Assembly (NCBI GenBank): GCA_950022295.1
Contig: OX465601.1
Coordinates: 112,487,501 to 112,551,500 of the forward strand
From: Bromus sterilis
Lineage: Eukaryota > Streptophyta > Magnoliopsida > Poales > Poaceae
Direction: 5' to 3'
DNA length: 64,000 nt
Shown here: in pieces, positions 44,700-55,612 of the stretch
Layout: every line of letters starts with the position of its first letter
Position numbering within the stretch: the first letter of the stretch is position 1
Made by a program: the position numbers and the translations under genes
Notes under the pieces: model-generated
What the model was told of the DNA's origin: nothing
Database searches by the model: none
The model's input: only the letters and a program-made list of their open reading frames with translations

Positions 44700-45872
44700 G
44701 AACAAAAATCTCCCAGCATAGAGAAGCCAAGACGACAGCAGCAATTAATTCAAAGACCAAACGTCGCAGACGCCTCAGATTCCAATACCAAGATGCTTTC
44801 CCACGGGACGCACTGTGCGTGAGACGCGTCAATTCACGCGCGTTTCCAACGCGCGTATCGGAAACTCAACCAGCGCCTGCCGCACGCCACAGCGGTCATC
44901 ATTATGACCGGTCATGAAGACGTGATGGTTCACTGGCGGAGCATCCCTGACAGCCATCAAACAAAGGCATTGTTATCCTGACAAGCGGCGAAGAATACCA
45001 ACAGACACCAAGAATGATTTCTTAAACACATTTTTCAAATATATTTAAACTCCCATCGGGAGCATACCCACTCAAAACCGAGCCTCAGGTGAGCAGCCGC
45101 CTAAAAGTCAGCAATGTGCTCGAGTGACCACTCGCACTCACGAGAGTCTCGGGTGCTCCCTCAACCCGACACAAGACAAACATGCATTCGCCAAGATCAT
45201 ACGGCGCTAAGAGTCTCAGGTGCTCCCTCACCTCAAGAGCCGAAACGGAATTCGAGTAACCACTCACGAAGAACCCCCCGTCTGAGCACTCGAAACGAGC
45301 TCCGCGGGTGAATGAGTGAACAGCTCGCTTGATGTTTTGTTCCAAGCGGGTGCAATACTATTAGGCTCCGCACCTCAAAAACACACATTCCTGGAACACG
45401 ACACAATGTGCCCAGATGCCACGCAAGATTAGCGTGTAGGTAAGACCCCGCTGCGAAGTTCGGCCGGGCTGGGACTTTCCGAAGAGCGATTTCACTCCCA
45501 ACCTTTTCCATGCGCTGCGCATGATAGAAAAAGCCGGGCGGAAGCGCCTTAGGCTATGCACATTACTAGAGGCAAATGAACACCGTAAGACCTGAAGCGG
45601 CAGGACTTTTGCTCGACACCAGTGTTCCAAGCTCACATCGAGGGACGTGGGTTTGATTGGGCTACTGCGGTATTTGCCACTAGCGCAATTCACCAAGGCT
45701 CGACCAGTCGACTCCTTGGGCCCTTTTAGCTTAGCATCCCTCGAAACAGGTTTTGTCATAGCCACCAGACTGCCAGCGACCCGCGGTTGTACCGCGCATA
45801 CAAACGACCGACAAATGGATGTACTCGAGTCCCTACGCGACTCTTCGAGTCCCCCAGGCACTCGGGGGATAC
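44700..45872 (+). mobile_element. 3' untranslated part of element C
   Basis: No convincing ORF in either direction. Short related motifs recur (GAGTCTCGGGTGCTCCCTCA at 45144 and GAGTCTCAGGTGCTCCCTCA at 45210). The stretch ends in CACTCGGGGGATAC (45859-45872), the polypurine tract just before the 3' LTR. Confidence 0.7.
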
Positions 45873-46318
45873 TGATGAGGGGGTGACCCCACGACTCCTA
45901 CAGATAGGCCTACCCGGTGTCCCTGGAGATAGAAGGCCCATGAAGACTCGCCTGGACCCGCCTTGGCCCGTTAATTGGCACCGACGTAGGAGTCTGCGAC
46001 TCACAAGGAAGGTGCAAAGACCTGTCGTACGGAGCAAGCTAGGGTTAGAAAGCTTACCTGTAAACGTAGATGAACGCCCCGAGACCTAGCCCAGTATATA
46101 AGGGCTAGGAGGGACGACGCCAAAGCCATCGGATATCATCTGTAACCCTAGCCTTGAGCGCTCCAACCTTGGCATCCACTATAATCGCATCTCCCTCATC
46201 AATAATATCGAGCAGGAACGTGTCCTCCTGTTTGCCGATGAGCTATCGTCCAACCTGTGCCTCTCATGACTAACCCAGGGTCCCTGACCATGGGATTTGC
46301 CGGGGTTGATCCCCGTCA
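45873..46318 (+). mobile_element. 3' LTR of element C
   Basis: 446 bp, TGATGAGGGGG...CCCCGTCA, the same length as the 5' LTR. CCATG follows, and with it the host LTR resumes. Confidence 0.92.
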
Positions 46319-46343
46319 CCATGGGTCCGTGATCAGTAGCTAT
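46319..46343 (+). mobile_element. Partial family B LTR, right part
   Basis: CCATGGGTCCGTGATCAGTA plus GCTAT continues the LTR interrupted at 19659. Similarity ends here, so most of this LTR (about 1 kb) is lost. Confidence 0.8.
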
Positions 46344-46369
46344 TGATGACGAGAGAGTTGACGGGTCCA

Positions 46370-47291
46370 TGATACGTCCAAAATGCATCACTATTTTAAT
46401 AGTAATTCTTTCTTATTCATCGATATATTTCATGATATGATGCTATTCTTTTGTTGTTTTGGCTTAATTTACACAGTTTGCAACTTTCTGATGCCGAAGC
46501 AGCAGACGCAGGATTCAACGATAAAAAGTGTATGCTGAGTTGCTGAAGGAGAATACCTCCAAATTACCTGAAAATCGACGAAGAGCATTTTACACAAGGA
46601 TGACGAAGACACGCAAAAGAGGGGCCAGAGGGGGGCCACATGGTGCCCAGGCGTCCACCTGGCGCGTTCCCCGCCCTGGTCGCCCAAAGAGGGCGCCTGG
46701 ACCCCTGGGTCCACTCCCGGATACCCCCTTTGGCCTATATATCACTCGTCGTCCAAAAACCCTAAAAGAGGAGAGTTTTCGCGAGTTCCGTCGCCACTCC
46801 GTGGCGGAAACCAACAGAGGAGAAAAGACATCTCCGGCGGGCAGATTCCGCCGGGGAGAACACCTCTCGGAAGGGGAGATCGTCGCCATCATCATCACCA
46901 TCGTCACGGGCATCATCGACATCATCATCAACATCATCCCCAACATTAGCACCATCTTCATCTTCATCCTGTCTCACCTCACAAGTTCAACTTGTGTTGT
47001 AATCCATACTATCTATCCTCTCTACTCTACCGGTGTTTATTACTACCGTGTGATGAATGCTATTGAGTTTTGTTGGAGAAATATCAATGTGTCCAGATTG
47101 TTTATCATATATTTATCCCCTCTCATCATGATCTCTTTTGTGTCTTGTGAGTAGTTACTTTAGTTCTTGAGGACATGGGAGAAGTCTAGTTGTTAGTAGT
47201 CATATGATGTTGAAGTAATATGTGTTGTTATTTTCCTAGTGGTGTTGTGTGCGTCGAACACTCAACACTTTGCCTTATTAAGGACCTAGGG
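46370..47291 (+). mobile_element. Partial LTR of another Gypsy family
   Basis: TGATACGTCCAAAATGCATC is an LTR-type start. The body has the typical order of a GC-rich block, CCCTAAAAGAGGAGAG, and a CATCATCA-rich stretch (46890-46960). It is cut at 47291 by element D. The long plus-strand ORF (46528-47154) is LTR sequence, not a gene. Confidence 0.65.
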
Positions 47292-50200
47292 TGTGGCACC
47301 CCGGCTCACAGGAACGGATAGCCCCGTGCAGCAGCCCAAAGATCAAGTCTTCTGGAACACGGCACTGATTGATATAGAACTGAACAACTTTCTATAACCA
47401 AAGATAGGGGTACACGAGGTCTATTACAACGCTAGCGGAGACACAGCTTGCTCCTCAGGCTAGCCTCAGCTCTACACCAAGAAGCAGTATAACTCTCTAG
47501 CAGTGGAATATCGACGGCAGCGGAACAATAACGGCGGTGATGAACTCCAATCCACAGGGACACTGGCTGGGACACCTCGTAGCTCGCAAACACCGGGAAC
47601 GTCGTCCTACGCATCCAAAGCATGGCCTGCAAATCTGGCATAACACGTCAGGTCAGTACATTGAATGTACTTGCAAGCTCACAACAACCATGCATCAAAG
47701 CAAAACAATAACATGGCAACAGGTTCAAGTATATTAGTGAAATAAACAGGTGAGCAACAATATCATGCAAACAAATGTATATCAATCATATCATCAGCAT
47801 TAAGACTAATGCACACACAATGGACCCCACATGATCGTCGCATGATCACGTGGCTTACCTCGGAGTCCTTACAGACTAAAGCACCGGGTCACCTCGTGAC
47901 CAAACCACTTCCACGGGTCGTCGCATGACCAAACGGGTCATCGCACGACCATTCAACGGGTTAGGTGTCCTTCGTTACCACCCAACCAATCCGGTCATCG
48001 CATGACCAATCCACTTACCACAAACCTACCACCGAACTCATGTTGATCATAAGGTGTGACCTAGTATGAACTGTGTCCATTGCCGTGGACGCGGCTATTC
48101 GAATAGATTTGTGACTCTGCAGAGTTTGTGCACGTTACCCACATTATGGAGTTCTTCCTCCATCCAGCACCCTGGTACTTGTCCCACAGGATCATTGGAA
48201 CTCGTTTCGCAGGAGTGGACTAGGACTTCTCCAACGAGACCAATGCTACCGCGTGTCCCTCTTACCGTATCACCGACATCCCGTCTTGGGTAGCCCTGTG
48301 GTTAGGTGTCCTTCGTTACCACCAGAACCACTCGGCCAAACTTTTGGCAAACGGCCACCTTGTGGAAAAACTGTCCCAATGGGGACTAAGCTCATAACAA
48401 CACTGGCTGTCAAGGTTATCACCACCTACCGGGCCAGGGTAGTGTGTGTGCATAACCTCCCCTCTTTGGTGAAACAAATAAGAGATGCCCACCGGTAGAC
48501 CGAATCAAGGCCTGCCCATACAAGCAAATGTGGCTGCACAGATAAGTCCGGTTCGGTGGCACCTGATCAACTTGTCACGAAGCATATCTCCAACAGCGAA
48601 CACAAGTATCAGGTGCAACATGAGTATCAGATCATAACAATGGATAGCATATTAACATGATAGTTTCAGATATGATCAAGCACATTTTAGTTGGTGAACT
48701 TATCCGTGTTACCAAGATTAAGTTATTAACATGACAATATTATGAATGCAGTTGAGCATAACTTAGGCATAGCATGAACTAGCATAGGGATAACATGAGC
48801 AAACTTAACATGGTGTTGGTGTGTTGTGGTTACGATGATTCATGACATAACATGGCAACTACGTGATCAAGTCATAGCATGGATCTAACATAGTATAGTA
48901 TAGCATAGCAATAGTATAAGCAAGGATAGTATGGAAATGATAACATCAATCATAAAGTGGAAACATGATCACGATCAATGATATAAACATATCACTGTAA
49001 AGAAATTTTAAAATCATGTCAAAGATTTTCAAAGGTGCAAAGGGTATTGTCGCTTGCCTTCACCAACAAGGTGTGAAACACCCTCGGTCTCGGTCACCAA
49101 CAACGCCCTGCAAAAATATTTCAAAACAAAGCAACGGGCAAAAAGTCAAACACAACTTTGACTCGACCAGCAAATAACAACATCACAACATGGCATGAAA
49201 CCTATGCCAACACGAAGAGGAGCTCGATACGAAACCAACGCAAAAAGAATCAACCCGTTTGGACTTATGGTTGCGGAGATACGAAGGTGGGAAGTTCAGG
49301 GGCCAATCTGCAAATAAAATACTTGCTTCTGGGTCCCTGGAGGCTGACATAGGAGGCGATTTTCACAGAATACGCTTTCGGTTTACCGAAAGCGCATTTG
49401 GGGCTGAAAAGGACTGAAGTACGCCTTCGATCATAGAAAACGTATTTTTGCCTGAAGGAGACGGAAGTGCACTTTCCTTAAGGGAAAACGCATTCTTGAA
49501 AACGCGCCTCCATCAAAAGAAAAACGGCCCGGGGCCTAAGCAGATGACAGCGGGGCCCACACGTCAGCTTCCTCTCCTCCTTCCTCTGTTCCTCGTCGTG
49601 GAGCAGGGCACGGGCCACGGCTGCGCAGGGCGCCGGCGAGGAGAGGGCGCGGAGGCCGACCCGCAACCACGTGGAAGGGGTCCAGGACGGGGGCGGCCCA
49701 GCTCCCGTCCAGTCCGCAAGCCGGGCGGCCAGGGCGAGCGTGGCCTCGGTCGTGGCTGCCAACGGCCACGGCTGTCACCGGGACACGGCGGGGCGGGGCT
49801 TGCTGCGGGGTCGCGGTGGCCTGGGGAGGCTGCAGCCGCGGGCTGAGGAGAGGAGAAGCTCCGGCTTGATCCAATTTCGCGGGAGGGAGGAGGTGACCGT
49901 GGCGCTCTAGGAGGTCAATGGCGGGCTCCGGCGCCGGAACAGGGAAGGGGGAATCATGCTAGGAGATGAGGGGGAGCTGCTGGTGCTCTGGGAGGCCTAG
50001 GGGCAAGCCCTTTTATAGGGGGAGCGAGATGCGAGCTCCGGGCCGCGACAATGGCTAGCGGCCGGGGCGTGCGTCGAGCTGGCGGCCACGAGGGGGTTCC
50101 AGAGAGCTCGGGAGGGGTGGCGTGGGGCACGCGTGCGGCGGAAAGCCGTGCGGCGCGGGGAGACATGAGCTAGACGACGGAGACGCACTGGAGCGCGAGG

Positions 50201-51571
50201 TGGGCGTGACGGGCACGCGCGAAGCGTGTCCAGAGCACGCCATGTACTTGCTCCCCACACGCACTGGTGCAAGAGATAAGGATTAGCATGTCCAAACATG
50301 CCTAGCATGTGCTCCTTTCCACGCTGATCAGTGTGGTACAGCTGGATGGTCAAAAGGGTGAACAGTGTGATCTCTGGCTCACCACAAAGTTGGATACAAC
50401 AAACTTGTAGCTTAAGTTGTGCTCACATGGTGGGGCTCTGGATAGTAACAAGATGTCTTTTGGGATGAGGATAGGAAGGACTATGTTTTTGGAAAGTTTG
50501 GGCTCAAAATAATCAATATACATGGTACATCCTTTGCAAATGTAGCAATGTTGCAGAAGGTGTTTGTATTGTGGAATGACTTGTACATAGCTCCCGTAGG
50601 CATGATATTTTGCATAGCTCAGTCATGCAGTAGGATGAGTGTGTACACCAAGTTTCATCTCATTTGGATCAAGATAGCTAGCACTTCCTTTACAAATGTC
50701 CAAACAGGCCAGAATGTAAAGTTGAAGCTAACATCTCATACGATTGTTGGATTTGGCTGAAAATTGGTGTACTGGGGTTATTTGGCATGGTGCATATGTG
50801 TATAAAATTTCATAGCCATTGGACACACATAGATAGCACTTGATTCACAATGTGGCCCACTGACCAGAAACTTAATATTGACAATGCACTCACATGGGTA
50901 ATGGGATTTGGCTAATATTTGGTTTGGTGGGGTTATTTGGTGGTAGGATCATGCTCAAAACGTTCCGAGGAAAATGGGATCCCCTATCATGCACTTGCTT
51001 CACCATGCCCCCTTGCTGCATCCAAACTTTGAGAATTTATTGTGGGAGTTTGGCTAGTCAAATGGTGGTGGAATTTGGTGGATATCAATGACATGACCAT
51101 ATGAGATTGCACAAAAAGTTTCACCAGAAATAGATCAAGATAAATGGCACTCCCTTCACAAAGCTCCATTCTGCCCCCACAGACAACTGAATTTTTCTAG
51201 AGGAAAAATCCACTTGGGCTATGAAATGTTTTTGGAGAAATTGGCAAGATATGATGTCAATGACATGTGGGAATTATTTTGGGGTTTATGGAGAAATATA
51301 AATAGGGGTTGCTTCACAAACCTCAAATAATTGGAATGTTCCTTTTAATGGAAAAAGGAATATATGGCTTGAATAAAATGGTGGCTTGGATGAGATGGAT
51401 CAATGGAATGGCATTGGAAAGGCTTGGATTCAAGGGTCACTTGATCATGGAAAGAAAATATGCTCAAGTTTCAAGTCCAACGAGGTGATCAAAATCAAAT
51501 CCAATAGCAAATTCAGAAATAAATCCGAAAAGTTAAAAAAAAAAGAAAGTTCCAAAACCTAGGGTGTCACA
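47292..51571 (-). mobile_element. 3' LTR of element D, 4.28 kb
   Basis: It is collinear with 55613-59799. A small block at about 49783-49799 is missing from the partner, and the 50107-50160 region differs by an indel. The GC-rich ORFs at 49448-49910 recur in the other LTR with indels that break their frames, so they are not genes. Confidence 0.88.
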
Positions 51572-51573
51572 AA

Positions 51574-51590
51574 CCTACCCCCCTTAGAAA
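51574..51590 (-). other. Polypurine tract of element D
   Basis: On the minus strand CTAAGGGGGGTAGGTT lies directly before the 3' LTR start. Confidence 0.75.
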
Positions 51591-54500
51591 AATCTTGCCC
51601 TCGAGATTTGGTTGCTCATGGAACCATTGCAGACTTATCGTCCTTAGGAAACTTACTGCTTCTCGGATTTCCTTTTTACCGCATACTGTTCCCAAGGTAA
51701 CATCCAATATATCTGCTGAGGAGGTTTACTTCACGCGATCTGTAGTTCTGACAGAATGTTCTTCCTCGATACCTCACATCCTTTCCTGCTGATTTCCATC
51801 CTCATATCTTCTGACTTGTATGATAACGGGATGTCTTTTCATAGGTTGAATGTTGACGATACCCATACTGTGTCTGGGGTACCTCGGGCTTTATTCGTGG
51901 TACGATCATGAATCCTTTGCATTGGCCTCTTCGACAAGAGGTTGACCCTCATCGGTAGTTGGCATCTCAGAGTGTTTACTATCGTGACCTTGACTGACGG
52001 CACATGGGGTTGCCTCACATTTCTTTTGGCCTAACCACCGTGCTCAAGGATTCGGAGCGGGGCACAAATTCTGGACATTCACTCATGCTGAGGTTTGTCT
52101 GTCTGACTGCTCATTCCGGGTGGCGATGGGTCCTGATATGCTTTAATCCGGTTCTTGTATTTAAAATGCCGGGCTGAGCGGGTGACCTTTAATGAAGCAG
52201 ACTATGGTATCTTGGCAAGACGGACGATGCTGAACTTGAGGAATTGCTCAGGCTAACTAGATCGGCACACGGTCCTTGGCCCATAATGAATGAGCTTTCT
52301 TTGTGGTAGATATCCACGGTGGTCCACATGAATTCAACGGATCGCGGCAAATTTGACTTGAGGTCCATACAATTCATCCTTTTGCCTTACCCGTCGGCTT
52401 GCAAGAGTTGCGTACCTTTGACAACTTGCGAGGTGCCACGCTTGCTCAGATTGTAGTAAGGTTTGATATCTGCCATGGGTGTCTGCCGTGGGCCTTGCCT
52501 CTGCGGCAATCACCTTCCTTGTACTAGATTTTCTTTAGTCAGGGTTCTTTTCTTCTTGCATCACGGCTTATTGTTCTGCCGCAATTTTTGAGATAGACAG
52601 GTTACCATCACCTTTTGTCTCTTGTTCCATCCTGATAACCTTGGTTACAATGAACGGGGTCTCCAGATTATTATGCTTCAGGGCCTTGTCGGTCGTGAGG
52701 AGCTGACCTTCATGACGGGAGCATGATTCAATGCTCCTTGCTTCTTTTCTTCAAGGTGTTTCTTCATGACTCTGTCAGTCTTTCTTCCAGGCTGAGATGT
52801 GTATCTGACTTTTCTGCTGACTTGTTTCCCGAGAGCCGTGGTTCTTCACCCTCGTTCAAGTGCATAACTGTTTCCGCTTGCAAGCATGGTGGTATCCACA
52901 CCGGGGTAGCTTGCATACTTGAGAAGAATACCCATAACCATATGCGGGTCCTGACGACGCTGAAGTCTTCACTGTCCTGCCTGGCTGGATTTCTGACAAT
53001 ACTGTTGCAGGTATGATGACATGTCGAGGAAGACTGTGTATCTTGTCTGCGAAGCTTGGGGTAGCTTGCTGGGGAAGGTTGGGTACCGTACCCCGGAAGC
53101 TTGCTCTGGTGGCGTATCGAGGAAGGCAGGGTGTCGTACACGGGAAGCTGCCTCGATAGCTTGCTGAAGAAGGCTGGGTGCCTTGCCTTGGAAGCTTTCT
53201 TAATAACTTACTGACGAAAATGGGTTGTCTTTTCACGAAAGTTTGCCTCTTGCATTGTGGACATACCGGTCCCTTCTGCTGGAAGTTTCTGCCGCAATTC
53301 ACTTTAGACCACCGAGCGGCTTGTGCTGGAGTCCATCCCTTTGGCGTACCGAGCACGATCGAGTGTCTTTCACCGTAAGCTTCTGTCGGTGGCTTGTGGA
53401 CGAAGCCTGACGGTATTGGTTGAGAAGATATCCCGGTAGCGTACTGAGGAAGACTGAGGTTCCTTCTGCCCGAAGCTTTCCCTCACTGATGTGGAGACAG
53501 ATCTGACCACAGTGTTTGACAGGCTTCTGACTGCCAGCTGGTGAGGGGGAAACATTCTTCCGATCATCTGGGCTTCATGATATGTCTTGGCCACCTTCCG
53601 GAATATACTGAAATACTTTGTATTGCATAGGACTGTAGTTGGTGTTTGTCCTGCCTTGGGTGCCTATGCTCGGGTCACAGTCTTTGCTTATCTTTGCATG
53701 AACCTTTGCGGCTGTCGTAGTCGATGTAGACGGGACTCAATGGATAGTTTGGGTAGCATCCATTCGTGAGCCACTTGCTTCCAACGCACTGGGTAAAAGT
53801 CATGTTTGACTTGCTGATTTTTCCACATCATCGCGGCCTTTAACTGTCTGAGTCCTCAGGATGTTCTGGTTACAGAATAAGTGTATGCCTGATCCAGATT
53901 ATGGTTGCCGTATGATTCGTACTTGAGCCAGAATGCTTCCGGTGCAACCGGGTGCGAGATATTCTTGCCTAGTTGAGTTTCCTTATTTCTTTGCGGTCTT
54001 CCACTGATGGAATCTTCATGGCCATAACGGTTACCGGACTGATGTAGACTTGGTTCATTCGGGCACAACTCATACAGGGTTGAATACTTCCGCTGCAAGC
54101 TGGTGTGGGTCCTTGACTTGGTGTCTTCACGTGGCTCTGCGGCATTGCACTGCTTCTTCGAGGTATGCGGGGTTATGAGCAACTTTCCATTGGGGTGGAG
54201 CAAGTGACACCAAAGAACCAAACGAAAAACCAACGAAGAAAACCACGGAGCAAAAGCAAACGAGAAGAGGCTTGCTACCTCATCATCTTTAGCGGTGGTC
54301 AACAAAGAAAACAGCGAATCACCCAGTAGCCACCAGAACGGTCTTTACAACTCAGATTTGGGACTTGTACTGGAATATCTCAAGCATTGCTCAAGACGGC
54401 CGACCGAAATCAGCTCAGCGCATGAGGCAATGTTGATAAAAAGAATGCAGAGGTCCCCTAAGACGGCCGAGAAAACAGCTCAGAGCATAGGGTCTCCACT

Positions 54501-54874
54501 GCGAAAAGAAACTCAACAACTACCCGAGACGTCCGAAAAGCAGCTCAGAACACGGGTCGGTTGTTGAAATGAGAAATGTAAAACAGGCATCCACTCCGGA
54601 TCGGCGACGATGCATCAACTCAGAACCAGACGTGGTGCCAATATCGAAGGACAACAAGCAAGGGTCCGTCCAAGTCATTCAACACCTGCCAAACAGAGTT
54701 AGCAACCGCTGAGGAAACTGAATGAAGAACCAACAATGAGAACCAACTAAGCCGGAAAAGCAATACTGAACAAGCACTGAGATCACACGCAGGATCTCAC
54801 TTATTGCTATTCACATCAACATGCAACAAGCAACATGCAACACTACTACTCATGCATCACGAACTACGCGAAGC
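51591..54874 (-). mobile_element. Internal domain of element D without recognisable genes
   Basis: About 3.3 kb in which I see no gag, protease, RT, RNase H, integrase or chromodomain motif on either strand. ORFs up to 166 residues (52856-53356) lack known motifs and overlap in several frames. Around 53030-53500 a worn repeat of about 65-70 bp recurs (GAGGAAGGC, GGGT.CCGTAC, GGAAGCTT). This may be old pol-free filler sequence of a non-autonomous family. Confidence 0.6.
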
Positions 54875-55432
54875 TCAGGCGTTCTGGTCTGACGGCGGGT
54901 TGCCAGGGGTGGCAGGAGTGGGCGGAGAAGTCGACAACGATAAGGCTGCAGCAAGAGCTCTCCTTGCATCCCTTGCATCACGGACTAGCTCGACGAGGAG
55001 GGTGTACTAGGAGATCATGAAGCGGGACATGGTGATCACCGCCGCATCGGCTTCCGCCAAAGGGCGAGGAAACCTTACTTGCTGCGGAGTCGCACCCAAG
55101 GTGGGATAAAAATGGAAGGCGCAATTCTGCTGCATCGCACTTTCCTGGTGGCGTAGGCCTAACAGTCCCGCCATCGCGGCAAGCTGAATGGCACGATCCG
55201 GGGTAGAAGCATGTCCACCCTGGAAGTTGTAGGAGCGCACACCGATGGGGATGTTGACGGTCAAGTAGACGTTGGCGCGGTACTCAAGCAGCTGCCCTCC
55301 GATCGGCGTCTGGGAAACTTGGTACCTTGGAATCTCTCCACTGGGGTAGAGAGTCCACCAAACGTCTGCAAGGAGGTAGTCAAAGTTGGTCGCGGACGAG
55401 GATCCTGTGCAGCCCACTGGGTATTCCGCCAT
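54875..55432 (-). pseudogene. Small ORF in gag position of element D, possible dsRNA-binding fold
   Basis: ATG at 55432 lies 164 bp after the PBS. The frame runs 141 residues to TAG at 55007-55009. It then stays open for about 43 more codons (LLVELVRDARDARRALAAAL, then a Pro/Thr-rich end) to TGA at 54875, so the TAG looks like a recent lesion. Residues about 35-95 read IPRYQVSQTPIGGQLLEYRA, NVYLTVNIPIGVRSYNFQGG and STPDRAIQLAAMAGLLGLR. The pattern, with strands followed by a Gly-containing loop and an Ala-rich helix with A...AA..GL..L, resembles a double-stranded-RNA-binding domain. This is a pattern match only. The Lys/Arg residues expected at the second RNA contact are largely missing. It is not a typical gag. 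Confidence 0.5.
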
Positions 55433-55595
55433 CTACACTTGTCAGATCAGATCGTTAGCGAAAACAAACCGTCTATATGCAGCAAGCAAATGCAGCAGGC
55501 AATAGCATCACACAAGCAAGCTATACTCTAGCTCTAACATCAATCTAACGTCCTTCTAACGTTCGCGTGGGCTAGCGGGTCATACAGCTAGTCCT

Positions 55596-55607
55596 GCTCT
55601 GATACCA
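55596..55607 (-). other. Primer binding site of element D (tRNA-iMet type)
   Basis: On the minus strand TGGTATCAGAGC lies five bases after the end of the right LTR (GGTGCCACA). This fixes the orientation of D. Confidence 0.92.
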
Positions 55608-55612
55608 ACCGT

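Larger units (their letters stand above)
19660..46318 (+). mobile_element. Element C: Tat-like Gypsy retrotransposon carrying nested B and A
   Basis: Two 446-bp LTRs (19660-20105 and 45873-46318) begin TGA(C/T)GAGGGGGTGAC and end GATCCCCGTCA, and CCATG is duplicated on both sides (19655-19659 and 46319-46323). The element proper is 19660-20744 plus 40014-46318, about 7.4 kb. Its contents are PBS, a gag-region ORF, gypsy RNase H, archaeal-type RNase H, integrase, two tandem arrays and an antisense B3-like ORF. The extra RNase H is a hallmark of the Tat lineage. Protease and RT are missing and the pol frame is broken, so it is not autonomous. Confidence 0.9.

Noticed and set aside
46528..47154. 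208-residue plus-strand ORF ending in an isoleucine-rich stretch
   Set aside because: It runs through LTR sequence; the hydrophobic part comes from a CATCAT-type low-complexity run.
49448..49910. Arg/Gly-rich ORFs in the D LTR (also 57769-58215)
   Set aside because: Indels between the two LTRs change their frames and ends, and no motif is present.
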